From Pinus tabuliformis (Eukaryota; Streptophyta; Pinopsida; Pinales; Pinaceae): a DNA stretch of 64,000 nucleotides. Under the pieces are notes generated by a model. It searched no databases. It was not told where the DNA came from and was given only the letters and a program-made list of their open reading frames with translations. The stretch is taken from positions 478,265,655 to 478,329,654 of the forward strand of contig CM062808.1 in assembly GCA_031772625.1 (NCBI GenBank), in the 5' to 3' direction. Both the position numbers and the translations under genes were made by a program. This document shows, in pieces, positions 11,282 to 22,725 of the stretch (the stretch's first letter is position 1; every line of letters begins with the position of its first letter).

Positions 11282-11734
11282 CTATGAGGACTTTGGCTCT
11301 TGAGGTTCTTGAACTTCGTTATGAATGATTTTTGCAACACTTCCCTTATCTGGGCTGCTTAATGGCGGAATTATCCCAAGAAGAGATCTTGGTTCTTCAG
11401 TTTCCCAGGTTTCTCCTCTCCCTTCACAGAGGTTGCTAAGGTTCCCTTCTTTCAATGATTTTGGGCTAGAATTCTCAATTTCTTGAAAATCTTGTTCTTC
11501 GATGTGACTATGCACCTCAGCAAAGGCTACAGATGGTGATCCTGTGGCTTGAAGGGAACTAGTAGGTTGTCTAGAAGTAACTTTTTGAGGTCCTATTGAA
11601 GGCCGAGATTCTGCTTTCTTAAGGATTTCGTCTATAAAGGTTGATCGGCCAAGGGTCACCGGCCCCTTAGCTTTATCAAGATTGGGTAGAGGTTTAGGAT
11701 TATTTTCTGGATTTTTCTGCTTAGCCATGCACAC
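11282..11734 (-). pseudogene. Element A region upstream of gag
   Basis: Open stretch of about 150 codons between the primer site and the capsid-like domain, starting MCMAKQKNPENNPKPLPNLD. It is rich in Ser, Pro, Glu and Lys with no recognised domain. In Athila/Tat elements the 5' part of gag is often long and poorly conserved, so I take it as the Gag N-terminal extension. A separate upstream reading frame is also possible. Confidence 0.5.
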
Positions 11735-11910
11735 AAGTCAACTGCTAATTTATAGCCAAAGAAAATAGCAACAAATCTGCAGGAAAGCGGGCAGGGGAGC
11801 AGGGCTATTACATGCTCCGTACACAGGTTCTTACCTTTCATTTTTAAAACCAAATTCTCTCCTAGTAGGTTCTTACACTACTCTGGAAAAGAAACAAATG
11901 GCTACACTCT

Positions 11911-11928
11911 TCCCCAGCAACGACGCCA
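11911..11928 (-). other. Element A primer-binding site (Asp-tRNA type)
   Basis: On the minus strand TGGCGTCGTTGCTGGGGA begins three bases after the LTR end. It matches the 3' end of plant Asp tRNA (TGGCGCCGTTGCCGGGGA as primer site) at 16 of 18 positions. This primer choice is usual for Athila/Tat elements. Confidence 0.85.
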
Positions 11929-11931
11929 AAA

Positions 11932-13628
11932 TGTCGAGCAGTAAAAAGGGTCTTTTTCACCTCTATTTACCCTACATTAATTGTCAATCCAGGAATGATT
12001 GGTTATTTCAAAGAGTGTACTCAGTTTGAGGTGGTCATTTGTCAGAGTAATGCTAGTAGTATAGTGCTCTCAATACAAGAGTAAACAGATGCTTGGAATG
12101 AAATCTATTTGCAAAAAGAAACTTAAGATTCAAATCATGCGTTCAGAAAGTTTCAACAATTTATCAGTCAAGGGTACAGTAACAGTAACTCTTCCCTCTG
12201 TAAACTGATGCAATAAAAAAGGCACGCAAAGGAAGGATCATCAAACTGGGAACTTAGACAGTGTATGTCGATGTTCACTACAGTCTCAAACCTTCCACAC
12301 ACCGAAACAATGATAATCTTCAAATGATAGGAAATAGAACAACAACTATCTCTATTTTACAGGATTGAACAACAAACCCTTAATCTATGGAAATGAATGC
12401 AACAATAATTATAATCTACAGGAATTAAGTAACAACTTTCGAATTGAATAGCAAACTGAAATGAAACAGAAGACTATTAGAAATAAAGTATAGAACGACA
12501 ACTCAGATCTGAATGTATAACAACCCAAGTTAAACACGCAACACACTTAACATCAAAAAGAATAGTAACCTGAGCTTCGATACAATACGCATGAATCACA
12601 ACTATAAAGTAACAACAATTATAACAGAACAACAGTTGTAACGGAACAACAATTTCGAATGAATAGCAGTCACAATTTAAGAAGAAATCATACAGTAGTA
12701 TCGATTTAGGAACATACAGTGCAGTTGAACTGTTATCGAATGGCAATCTGTAAGGAACAACAATGTTATATAAAAAAGGAACAACAATGCGATACAAAGT
12801 TAGGATGATAACATAGCATTCCTTTTGCAGATAGCAATAGTATTTAGTCAAATAGATATATGACAGAGCTGATATGTAAAACAGTAAAGCGCATCAGATT
12901 ACTGAATGGAGTAAAGGAAAGAAATCAAACCACACATGAATCAGAAATATAATACAGGAGCGAGTGATCCACCAGGGTCGGGCCCTTAGCCTCTAGGGAC
13001 TCACTGCTTAAGGCTTACTCCAGAATCAATGATAGAATAACAACCAGGTTTTTATATTAAAACATTAAACAGAGTTACAATGAATCGCTCTTCAAAGAGA
13101 GTCAATGATCAAAGTTCAAGAATCAAAGAAACTTTCATGAAAATAAAAATAGTTCTTTCTCTTCCCCCAAGCTAACAATGCTACCCCTTTTTATAACAGC
13201 CGAACGGCGATATCAACAATGCAACGGATTGTTAAGATAACGATCCCTCAAGATCAAAGGATCCTGAGGGATTCTTCAAGATGTTAATTTGCAGTTATCC
13301 TTTTGTTCTTTTGCACCGATTGGAGATCTCCTTTTCCTTTTTCTGGCTATTACGCTCCAATTTGGATCGCCTTGTTTGAACACGTTTCCCTGTCAAAGGG
13401 ACAACAGTTAACTTGGTATCATTCTTTCCTTTGGGATGATGGTCTTCCATTTTCTCCTCTTTCTGCATAGAAAAGGGTAATTATTAGTTATTTCATATAC
13501 ATATAAATCTTCTAGATTCTATCATATTATTTTGTCATATGCCTAGCTCATGATGTGAAAAGGTTGTGAGTTTTGAAGAAAAGATAACAAAGTGAATGAA
13601 AATAACATACCTTCTCCAGTGCCCAACA
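11932..13628 (-). repeat. Element A 5' LTR
   Basis: About 1.7 kb. Read on the minus strand it starts TGTTGGGCACTGG at 13628 and ends CTGCTCGACA at 11932, next to the primer site. It contains a TATA box (13188-13195) and many GGAACAAC-type motifs in the transcribed part. The outer end is fixed by the abrupt start of element E's RT-like sequence at 13629. No partner LTR is in the window. Confidence 0.75.
13188..13195 (-). promoter_or_regulatory. Element A LTR TATA box
   Basis: TATAAAAAGGGG on the minus strand inside the LTR, about 440 bases from its outer end. It is well placed to start the element transcript. Confidence 0.6.
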
Positions 13629-13699
13629 GTAGCCTTACCATTGTTTGGATTGGTGGCCAAGGACTCTGAATTTTGCTAGCTAGAAAGTTTCCAAGAGGC

Positions 13700-14160
13700 C
13701 TAGAAATCTTGATGGACAAGTTGACTACTACCCATACTTCGAGGCCTAAATTGGGATCTTCCTTTCCACATCCATGCTGATGCCTCTGACAAAGCTACAG
13801 GAGCATCTATAGGCCAGATAAGTGACAAGTTGCCTTATGCCATTTGCTTCATTAGTAAAAATCTATCCAAGGCTGAATTAAACTACATAATTAAACTACA
13901 CTGTGACTGAAAATGAACTCCTAGATGTTGTCCATTCCTTGAATAAATTTAGACACTATATCATTGATTACTAGACCTTTGTACATAGTGACCATGTTGC
14001 TATCACATATTTGATGAACAAGCCTAATGTGAATGCCAAAATTATTAGATAGTTTCTTTTATTACAACAGTTTGATTTAACTATCATTGATAAGCCAGGT
14101 CGAGAAAATGTAGTTGCAGATTTCTTGCCTAGACTTTCTTTGTCTGCAGGTGAGGAGTGA
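13700..14160 (+). pseudogene. Element E RNase H
   Basis: RNase H segment of pol. Readable signatures include LNWDLPFHIHADASDKATGA, LPYAICFISKNLSKAELNY and VHSDHVAITYLMNK-like sequence near 13980-14030, ending before the linker to integrase. Much degraded. Confidence 0.65.
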
Positions 14161-14199
14161 ATGGTTGATGATCAACTACCAGATGAGCGTATATTTTTT

Positions 14200-15548
14200 A
14201 TTTCATTTCTCTCTCCATGGTTTGCTGACATAGCCAACTACCTAGTTGCTGCACAGTTCCCTCCAAATCTGTCATCCAAGGAAAAGAGTAGAATTGTAAG
14301 GAAGAGCTCCTGATTTACTTGGATTGGGGGAAATCTCTTCAAGTTAGGCCCATATAAAATTTTGAGTAGATGTGTCAGGGAGGAGTAAGTATTTGAAATC
14401 CTTCTAGCCTATCATGATGGGCCTTGTGGGGATCACTTTGCAGATAGGAGGACAACCTTCAAGGTACTGCAAGTTGGCTACTGTTGGCCCACTCTCCACC
14501 AAGATGCAAGAAGATACACTAGTAGATGTGATAAATGCTATACAATGGGGAGACCTACTCCCAAGCATGAAATACCCTTGCAACCTCAGGTGACTCTAGA
14601 GCCATTTGACAAGGAGGGCATGGATTTCATTGGGCCCATTGATCCACCATAAGGGAAGAAAAAGTACATAATTGTATGCACAGATTATTTGACAAAGTGG
14701 GCTAAGACCAAGGCTGTCAAGGTAGCAACAAAAGTGAAAGTGGCCGAGTTCTTAAGGGAGAATGTATTTTGCAAGTTTGGTTACCCTAAAGAACTATTCA
14801 CTGATCAGGGAGCTCAATTCACATCACATTTGATTGAGAATTTGTTGAGGCAGCATAAGATAAATCACAGAATGTAAACTACCTATAATCCTCAAGACAA
14901 TGGAAAAGTAGAGGCCACTAAAATAGAATTGGAGGGCATCCTCACCAAGGTTATGAGTAGCAGTAGGAAGGATTGGGCTAACAAACTAGTGGAGGCCACT
15001 TGGGGCTATAATACAACCTGGATGACAACCACTGGTTTCAACCCTTATGACTTAGTCTATGGAAAGAAGGCTTTGCTCTCCTTTGAGTTTGATTACAACA
15101 CTTTGAGAATGACAACATAATTGGATTTGGATGTTACAAAGGCACTACAGGAGAGGCTGCTCCAGCTCAATGGTTTGGATGAATTCAGGATGCAGGCCCT
15201 CCCAACACTATGGTTATCCAAGTACATATAAAGGTTTGGAATGACAAGAATATCAAGGAAAAGGTTTCTTAAGAAGGGGATTGGGCTCTGCTAGATGACT
15301 CCAGGTTCAAGGACTTCAAAGAAAAATTGATGGTGAGGTGGCTAGGCCCATATTTGGTAGAAAATTGCCATGTCAACAGGGCTGTTCAAATCAGGACCAT
15401 TGATGAGGAAGGTATTTCCTTGCTTGTCAATGGATACAAATTTAAAGCCTATAAAAGACCTCTATCCAGGGAGAGGTTCATCAGTACCATCAATAAGGAG
15501 GTAAATGTGCTTGGAAGTGTCTTAGCTTCCAGATCACCCAAATCTTGA
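14200..15548 (+). pseudogene. Element E integrase
   Basis: Integrase segment. The zinc-binding part (about 14400-14560) shows AYHDGPCGDHFADR-like sequence. The catalytic core shows FDKEGMDFIGPIDPP near 14607-14650, ELFTDQGAQFTSH near 14790-14825, and KIELEGILTKV near 14920. The C-terminal part (15327-15548) shows MVRWLGPYLVENCHVNRAVQ and LLVNGYKFKAYKRPL. It belongs to the same broad branch as element A. Fossil with several breaks. Confidence 0.78.
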
Positions 15549-15597
15549 AGATTGTTTTTTTATTTTTGAAAAAAAGAAAAGAAAAACAATAAGGGGT

Positions 15598-15780
15598 CTA
15601 GGTGAACACCTCTATGAGGCATCTGAGGCCAACTCTTGGGTTGAAAACCTCCTTGAGGCAGCTCATGAGTGAAAAAAAGAAAAATAAAATGATCCTTAGT
15701 TGAAAACCTCCTTTGAGGTGCCTAGGAAAGGCAGAAATGTTGAAAAACTCCTCTGGGACGATGTTTGTGTTTTTCAAAAA
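15598..15780 (+). repeat. Imperfect repeats after element E integrase
   Basis: Three to four degenerate units of roughly 55-70 bases built around GAAAACCTCCTTTGAGG and GGTGCCTAGG-like phrases. They lie directly after the integrase C-terminus. Similar phrases downstream of integrase are familiar from plant Tat-branch elements. Probably part of the 3' untranslated region. Confidence 0.5.
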
Positions 15781-15839
15781 AAAAAAAAGAGAAGACAAGA
15801 AAAACCAAAAATGCCATGGCAGGGACCTCAAACCTACCC

Positions 15840-17248
15840 TCTAATAAATTCTGTGATTTTGCAGGTTTTTTAAGGCAATAAAAAATTCAGATCTATAGGG
15901 ACATAATGCCAAATACCATCTCATTTCTTCCTCCACCTCTTCATTTCATTCATACCTACCATGTCCCCATCACTCATCTCCACTTTCAGGCATCAACAAT
16001 CATTTTTTTGAGCATTTTCTAGCTTGCTATGGGATGTCCTATAGCTCTTATAGGAAGATCCTATAACACTAGATGATGTCTTGAAATGCTACAGGAAAGG
16101 GATCTCGATAATAAAATCACTATGCAGGCCTATTCTAAGTTGAGCTGGGACCCTACACCTCATCATACCTCACCCATAATCAAATCATATCCATACCTAC
16201 CTTTGTGCCAATAAAAACAAAAAAGAAAAAAAAAACACAGGAAAATGTGAAAAATATAAAAAAGGCCCAGAGGACATGTCGTTACTTGCCTCAACCGTCC
16301 AACACTCCTCCTAATCCTTCATCATCACTCTCCAACTCCTCCACCACTACCCAACATCCGTCTAAAAAAAAAAAATTGAATAAGGATGAAAAATACAACT
16401 ACAGGATCTACGAGGACTTTATTTCTCCTAACCAAGGGCTCCATAACAATAGCAACAACCAGGAGATACCAAGCACTTGCACACATGAAATAACAAGTAG
16501 TCAAATACATAAGCAGGAAAACATCAACAAGAATGACCAAAAAGGAACACTTACCTAAGCAATCAACACAACAATCCAATCCTCCAGCATGCATCGATCA
16601 ACAAAGGTATGCACAGGTATGACCACTCATCCAACTCTTCCCCAAGTATGATATGAAAAAAAATGTATGAATGTTGAAAAAGTTCCTTTTTATAAGCTGG
16701 AGGTGGCTAGTTAACTTGGCCACCCTCAGCTCGTGATCAAAAAGTGAACTCCCAGTCAACATGCCACAATGCAATGTCAAATCAATGAGCATAAGTAAAA
16801 AATGTGGTCGATTTAGTTATGTGGGAGTGGATGATGATTACGAGGGAGACTGCATGATCACCAACGGCCCCAATGAGGAAATCCCGTACCACTGCTAACC
16901 AACACAACGCTCCAAAAATCAACCATAAATAGCATAAAATTCCAAACTTTCATGCACTCATTGCTCATTTCAAAATCAAAGATACTAAGACCACCTTGGA
17001 GAGCCATCGGAGAAGCAAACCCTATTTTTGCCACCCTAGGAAACAAAGCTACAGAAAGCTACAAGAAACTCATAAAGTTACAGGAGGCACTAGAATTCCA
17101 AAAGAAATCTGCAAGGGGGTGCCTAGGGTCAATTTGGTAAGCAATTCTCATCATCCCAAGCATCTCAGTGAAAAGTAAGCGGCCCATCTCTCCTGTGCTT
17201 GTGATTTGATAACTAAAATAGGAAAAAAAAGGAAAATATTTTGCCCTC
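15840..17248 (+). other. Element E 3' untranslated stretch
   Basis: No gene that I can support. The stretch 16205-16558 reads open but is dominated by A-runs and Lys/Asn/Ser/Thr codons and matches no family I know. A second short open stretch at 16952-17178 is equally anonymous. A decayed accessory gene of E cannot be excluded. Confidence 0.4.
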
Positions 17249-17260
17249 CTAAGGGGGAGG
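17249..17260 (+). other. Possible polypurine tract of element E
   Basis: AAGGGGGAGG followed at once by TGTGCAATTCC, the pattern expected where plus-strand priming ends and a 3' LTR begins. Only a few bases of such an LTR would remain before element M starts. Confidence 0.4.
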
Positions 17261-17279
17261 TGTGCAATTCCAAATATTT

Positions 17280-17712
17280 TTTTGTTTGAGTGGAGAATTA
17301 TTACATAGATATCAACAATCTTTGTACCATAATAAATCATTTTTCTACCTAAATATATCAGATGTACTGGGAGCTTGATGCAACTTTTGAATGAGTATCT
17401 ACACCTCTTTGTCATTCTTCCATTCATCCCTTTCTTTCAGTTATCCAATGAGGTTGGATAATAAAAATGGCACAAAGCAATGCTTCCACATCTTCATCCT
17501 TTATTGAGAGTGCATCCAAAACAACATTTTTCTTCCCTTTTTGTAGATGATTTCAAATTCATAACCCGACATCTTTGTCTCCCATTTTTCTGCTCTTCTG
17601 AAGATAATCTTTGTTCAAAAAAGTATTTAAGACTATCATTATCTATTTTTATCTTGAAGTGTCTTCCCATTAGGTAAGGTCGCCATTTCTTTAGTGCATG
17701 TAGTATTTCCAA
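17280..17712 (-). pseudogene. Element M RNase H end and integrase start
   Basis: RNase H end: MEILHALKKWRPYLMGRHFK and DNDSLKYFFEQRLSSEEQ. It is followed toward 17280 by the linker that precedes integrase in many Ty3 elements, with LIQKLHQAPSTSDIF and NSPLKQK-like phrases. The catalytic part of integrase is absent at the boundary with element E. Confidence 0.65.
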
Positions 17713-17856
17713 TATTTCCTTCTCATAAATAGGTTTGTGTTAATACTTTCCTTTGTTTGGACGACTTTCAAAAGAAATGGGTCTTATTTCTTGCATTAAA
17801 ACAACACCAATTCCATTTCTCGAGGCATCACATTCCACAATAAAGGTTTTTGTGAA

Positions 17857-18928
17857 TTATGGCGTAGCTAAGACTGGTGCTTGACACATTGACTCTTTAA
17901 GATGTTGAAAGGCCTTAGTTTCTTCTGGAGTCCAAGAAAATGCATCTTTCTTCAGTAATGTTGTTAGAGGTGTTGCTATTATCCCATAATTCTTAACAAA
18001 CTTGCGATAATACCTTGTCAACCTGAGAAATCCTCGAAGATTCTTTATGGTTGTGGGGATTTTCCATTCCTTAATGGATTTAATTTTGTTAGGGTCTACC
18101 TTAACACCCTCATGAGATACAATGTGACCCAAATATTCCACCTCCTGTACTACAAAGAAACATTTGAAGGTTTTTGCATATAATTGTTTCTCCTCTAATA
18201 ATTTGACCACCTTGTCAACATGTTGAACATGATCCTTATAGGACTTGCTATAGATCAGTATATCATCAAAAAATATTAACATAAATTTTCGAAGAAAGGG
18301 TTTGAAAATGGAATTAATAAAACCTTGAAATGTCAAAGGTGCATTAGTAAGTCCAAAAGGCATGACCATAAAATCATAATGACCCTCACAAGTTCTAAAT
18401 AATGTTGTTTTTGGAATGTCCTTAGTCTTCATTCTAATTTGATGATATCCTAAATGAGGATCCAACTTGGTGAAGTAAATTGCTCCATGTAATTCATCAA
18501 CAATTCATCAATGACAACAATGGGAAATTTATCTTTAATAGTGAGCTTGTTGATCTCCCTATAATCTATACACATTTGCCATGATCTATCCTTCTTATGC
18601 AACAATACCACTAGAGCAAAGAAAGAACTTTGACTAGGTTGAATTATACCGGCCTCTAGCATTTCTACAACATACATTCAATTTCACTCTTTTGGGAATA
18701 GGGATATAGGTAAGGCCTGATGTTTGGAGGAACACTTCCTGGAATAAAATTGATAGCATGATCCTGATCATGAATAGGTGGGAGGACTTTGGGAGTCTCA
18801 AATACCTTGGAATAATTCTCCAAGACTTTTTGGATATATGCCGAAATAGATGATTTCGATGTTTGAACCTCTAGTGAGCATAATTGTGCAATTAAGCCCC
18901 GTTGTTCTTTCTTCAAAAGCTTTGTCAC
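17857..18928 (-). pseudogene. Element M reverse transcriptase
   Basis: RT signatures in order: [114 protein letters not shown] (catalytic box) and RGFLRLTRYYRKFVKNYG. The order and wording are those of a Ty3/gypsy RT of chromovirus type. Fossil. Confidence 0.85.
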
Positions 18929-18949
18929 GCCATTAGAGATGCTTATCTT

Positions 18950-19288
18950 TCATATTTTCCCTGTGATATCCCTTAATTCAACTTCCTTTCCTTCCCAAAT
19001 AAATTTCAAGAAAATTTCTTGAAAATTAAAAGCTATCGTCCCTAAATATTGTAACCATTGGAATCCTAGTACAACACCAACACCACCAATTGGAATGAAA
19101 AGCATTGGAATATTCAACACATATTCTCCCATGGATAGCTTGATATTATGGCACTTTCTAGAGAAATTTATAGTTCCTCCATTTGCAACTATCACTTGGC
19201 ACTCTACTATTGGATACTGGAAGCAATTCAATTCCTTGACTATCTTACAATGAATAAAAGTATGGGTACTACCCAAATCAATCAGCAC
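18950..19288 (-). pseudogene. Element M aspartic protease
   Basis: Protease segment with MLIDLGSTHTFIHCKIVKEL near the start and VGVVLGFQWLQYLGTIAFNF near the end. The second phrase, 'LG..WL..LG', is the hallmark at the end of plant Ty3 proteases. In the family it processes the polyprotein. Fossil. Confidence 0.8.
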
Positions 19289-19439
19289 TATTACCTTTCT
19301 TCTTAATATATCTTTCTATCTTGAGAGTTTGAGGAGTGGTAATTCCTACCAATTCATTACAAGATATGGTCAGAATGATTTCTTCTTTCTCTGGGATTGG
19401 TTCTTCTTGCATATCCTCCTGTTTTTTCGTTTCTTGTTC

Positions 19440-19556
19440 CTTTTCTTCCTCTTCTTCACAATCTATGTAGAATAATTTCTTCTCAGCACACTTATGACCT
19501 TTAATGTATTTTCTATCACAACAGTAACAAATCCCTTTGGCTATTTTTTCCTCCAA
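19440..19556 (-). pseudogene. Element M gag zinc knuckle
   Basis: GICYCCDRKYIKGHKC, one knuckle of C-x2-C-type, followed by an acidic Glu-rich stretch (EEEEEKEQETKKQED). This order, knuckle then acidic linker then protease, is usual for plant chromovirus-like Gag. Confidence 0.72.
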
Positions 19557-19616
19557 CTATTGTGGTGTCAACCTTGTAGGTTGTGGAAGGCTAGGAATAA
19601 CAATACTTCCATTTTT

Positions 19617-20435
19617 CTAGTTGTGAGTGGTAGACTTCCTTGTTTCCATAATTTTGCTTTCAACTTTTCTTTCCACCCTAAATGCCTTCTCCAATAAATC
19701 AAGTTCCCAAAGGAAAACCTCATGTTGGATGTTATCCTTTAGAGCCTCGATGAATAAATAAATCCTATGCTCTTTTGGAATATCAATTACCCTGATATTC
19801 AATTTTTGGAGGTCCTTAATGTACTCCGCCATTGAACCCTTTTGTTTGAGATTTATCAATTGGATAAATAAGGTATTTCTATTTGTATCTTCATGATGTG
19901 CTATTATTTCCTCCGTAAATATTGACCAAGTCACAAGTGGTTTACAATTACAAAGTCATCGATACCATACAAAATGATTGGGTTCTAAATATAAATATGA
20001 AATGCATACCTTTTGTGTGTGTTGCACATCATGAAGATACAAATATTACTCCATATGTAGTATCCATGTTACTGGACCCTTGCCATCAAACTTCCTCCTA
20101 TCTATCTTTGGAATGTGGTGGGTCTTAAACCCAACATTGGAGTCTCTAAAATCATAATTCATATTCATTTTTCTCTCATCATGATTTTCATGGATGACCT
20201 TGTCATCACCGGGAAGCCTTTATTGCAGCAACTTTGTCAACCCTTCCATCTTGACATTCATCATTGCTTCCACGTATACTTTTAAACCATCCTTAAAACC
20301 TTTTATTTATGCTTTTAAGCCATCCATGTACCCTTTTAGTTCATCTTTGGTTGCTCTTTTAGAGAGCGAAATTTGTTGCACTTGGTCTCGAAATTTTGAT
20401 ATATCATATTGCAATTCTTCCCTTCATGCATCATA
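19617..20435 (-). pseudogene. Element M gag
   Basis: An N-terminal helical stretch (about 20435-20210; DISKFRDQVQQISLSKRATK) is followed by the capsid-type domain. That domain has IPKIDRRKFDGKGPVTWILH near 20110-20050, QLINLKQKGSMAEYIKDLQK and RIYLFIEALKDNIQHEVFLW near 19880-19720. This is a normal Ty3/gypsy Gag layout. Fossil. Confidence 0.72.
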
Positions 20436-20439
20436 GTAG

Positions 20440-21150
20440 AGATTTATGAGGGCTGAATGGGTGTAGAATTATTTTTTTGGGAGGAATTATAACCAAATAC
20501 TTATATCTATGCTTCAATATGCCCTTTGAATCACTTCAAACTGATTTTTCAAACAAAATTTATGCAAAATAAAAACAAATACACACCTTTTTCTTGATTT
20601 TTAGGAGCTCAATATTGCAACTATTGTATATTTGTAATTTTGGATCTCCAAGGACTGAAATTTTGTCTTGTGGTAGCCCTCTAAGTCTTCTTTCTAACCC
20701 CACAAGTCAGAACGAGATTGGATTATTTAAGAAAGAGTTACGCCCAATCACCCATGATGTCTTGATTATAGACTAGTTCAATAGAAAGAAGTTGCACAAA
20801 ATGCCGCGTGTCACTGTTTTAACCTCCAGCCTTAAAAGCGATACATGAAAAAATATAGTTTGTTCCATTTCAGTCATTTCTTATGAAATTCAAATCTGAC
20901 ACTTGTAGAGAAAGTTATAACAAATTTCCCTAGGTCACATATTTGAGATAGAATTCTGGAGCCTACAAAAATGCTAACTTCCTCGGATCATATCTCAGAT
21001 AGTGAACCAAGATATGAAGTTCATACACAAAGTTCACTAAGATTTAGGCTCCACGTGGTCGCAATTTTAGCTTTTGAATCCTCGTAGATAAAAATATATA
21101 GCGAAAACTCCAAGATGACATATTTGAATAAGCGAAACTCTAGAATCCAA
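20440..21150 (-). other. Element M leader
   Basis: Untranslated stretch between gag and the primer site. I see no gene or clear RNA structure. Confidence 0.45.
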
Positions 21151-21151
21151 A

Positions 21152-21163
21152 GCTTTGATACCA
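21152..21163 (-). other. Element M primer-binding site (Met-tRNA type)
   Basis: On the minus strand TGGTATCAAAGC, two bases after the LTR end. It differs by one base from the usual initiator-Met primer site TGGTATCAGAGC. Confidence 0.75.
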
Positions 21164-21165
21164 AA

Positions 21166-21514
21166 TGTTATGCAACTAGCTCACAAAACAAAAGAAAATA
21201 TAGGTTAACGACTTAAAAAATATCCTCTTCGAGGAGTAAACCTCCTTTACATTACATAAATGAACAATTCTTGGATGATTCAAATGATAATACCTCCTTT
21301 GTATATATAGGAGTCTAAGGGGTCATAATATAATCAAAGCATGCATAACAATAATAATGTAAAGGCACAACAATAACCATATTGGGCTGATGTGAGGTAC
21401 AACAATAACGATATGAGGGTTACATAGGCACAATGATAATAAAAGGGGGATACAATAACAATAACAATAACAATAACAATAAGGTGGATACACTAGTATT
21501 ATAGAGACCTAACA
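21166..21514 (-). repeat. Element M 5' LTR
   Basis: 349 bp; on the minus strand it starts TGTTAG at 21514 and ends GCATAACA at 21166. It contains a TATA box (CCTATATATAC, 21301-21310) and an (AATAAC)n microsatellite at about 21446-21484. Single copy in the window. Confidence 0.6.
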
Positions 21515-21584
21515 GAGATAATGAGATTAGGAAGAAACCAAGAAGGAGCCAGAGAAATAACTAAAAAATGATCAACCCAACTCA

Positions 21585-21933
21585 AGTGTCATGAATCATT
21601 CACAGTCCCTATTCAAAATGGAAGTTAAGGTCAACATCAAGTCGTATCAAGGTGAGATTGAAACTCTGAATCTAAATCATTGGTTACAACAATTAAAAGA
21701 GTGTTCATCATATAAAAGAACAAAATATTTCATTTGAGCAACTAAAATTAGAGGACCATGCTTTGACTTGGTGAGAAAACCACATAGATACCCTGATGTT
21801 GGAGGGAGATCCTCCAGTGACTAAGCAAGAGAAACTTGAAAACCTCATAAAGTCATAATTTCACCTTATCGAGTGTATAGAGGACTAGCGGATCTGATGG
21901 CACTACTTCAGGTAGAAGTAAGGGTAGAGTGTA
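21585..21933 (+). pseudogene. Element J gag, first part
   Basis: Gag start with VKVNIKSYQGEIETLNLNHW and LEDHALTW followed by EGDPPVTKQEKLENLI. This is the usual gag pattern, where a folded helical domain precedes the zinc finger. It stops at the insertion of element I. Confidence 0.6.
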
Positions 21934-22280
21934 TGATCCAGGTGGCTCCAGGGACACACATTGGACAAAGAGGGCTTATGGAAGCTCAAAAATCAAAGTG
22001 ATTAGAATGCTTTCAAACTAGGGCCAGAGCATAGATCTCGTCATCTTGATCGTGGTGGTGTGAACGGTTCGTCAAACCGAGTCTGTAGGCAAAAGTTAGG
22101 AGTAGTCAAAGTTCACGATTGACTTGGGTCACTGGGTAGGCTTAAGGAGGCAGCAATTTGGACAAAATCTAGCCACCGGATTCCATCCAACCTAGGCTAG
22201 ATTCTGGGCGAATTTGTGTCCTATTTAATTTGTCTCCTTCCGTCATTTTTCAAATTTCCAAAAATGGCTAACTAGTTATT

Positions 22281-22380
<100 letters not shown>

Positions 22381-22640
22381 TTTGGGTGGCGGGCCATGAC
22401 CCTCGCCACCCCTGTCAGACCCAAAAATATAATAAAATCAATTTTTTTATGGGCTGACAGGACATGATCCCTGCCGGCCCTCCCGCAACCAATTAACAAA
22501 ATTAAATTAAATTTGGCTCGGCGGCCATCACCCCGCCGAGCCCTCCAACCAACACCCATATTAAAACTTAATATGGGGTGGGCGCGGGCCACCTCCGGTG
22601 GACCCGGCCCACACCCCAACACCATGTGCCAAATTAAAGG

Positions 22641-22725
22641 AGGGGCCAGTGGGAGTTGAACCCACGACCGGCGGGAGGGCCGGCCCCACCCACGCGACGG
22701 CCTCATATGTCACCACCTCCAAACA
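22641..22725 (-). repeat. tRNA-like (SINE-head-like) unit in element I 5' LTR
   Basis: On the minus strand GTGGGTTCAACTCCCAC (22665-22649) forms a perfect 5-bp stem with a seven-base TTCAACT loop. This is exactly a tRNA T-arm and Pol III B box (GGTTCRANYCC). Upstream lies a CCGGC/GCCGG hairpin in the anticodon-arm position and a G-rich stretch where an A box would sit. The same unit is present in the 3' LTR, so it was there before insertion. No intact cloverleaf, so not a tRNA gene. Confidence 0.55.

Larger units (their letters stand above)
5153..13628 (-). mobile_element. Element A: Ty3/gypsy (Athila/Tat-like) LTR retrotransposon fossil
   Basis: Read right to left: 5' LTR (13628-11932), primer site matching plant Asp tRNA, gag (11734-10607), zinc knuckles, protease, reverse transcriptase, RNase H, integrase (to about 5914), then the hairpin array. 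The primer site and the RT signature FLDGFSGYNQIQIAPKDQDK place it in the non-chromovirus Athila/Tat branch. The 3' LTR is not in the window. Either the element extends past the left edge, taking in the accessory gene, or it was cut. It abuts element E exactly where E's RT-like sequence starts, so A seems to have inserted into E. It is broken, with several breaks across gag and pol. No LTR pair is available to date it. Confidence 0.88.
13629..17270 (+). mobile_element. Element E: Ty3/gypsy (Athila/Tat-like) remnant
   Basis: Plus-strand remnant. It starts inside the end of RT (VALPLFGLVAKDSEF) exactly where A's LTR stops, then RNase H, integrase, an A-rich repeat-bearing 3' region and a purine tract at 17249-17260. 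Upstream RT, gag and LTR are not in the window and should lie beyond A's far end if A inserted here. It meets element M near 17270. Broken, with many breaks. Confidence 0.75.
17275..21514 (-). mobile_element. Element M: Ty3/gypsy LTR retrotransposon fossil
   Basis: Read right to left: 349-bp LTR (21514-21166), primer site (21163-21152), long leader, gag, zinc knuckle, protease, RT, RNase H and the first part of integrase, where it stops against element E. Signatures such as YLGHIVSHEGVKVDPNKIKS resemble the chromovirus side of Ty3/gypsy. No 3' LTR is present. Its right LTR end abuts element J, whose gag begins abruptly there. Broken, with several breaks. Confidence 0.82.

Noticed and set aside
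16205-16558. Lysine-rich protein gene
   Set aside because: Open only because of A-runs and Asn/Ser/Thr codons; no known domain; lies in the 3' untranslated part of element E.
22641-22725. Genuine tRNA gene
   Set aside because: Only the T-arm is exact; anticodon loop length, acceptor stem and D-arm do not fit, and the unit is part of an LTR.
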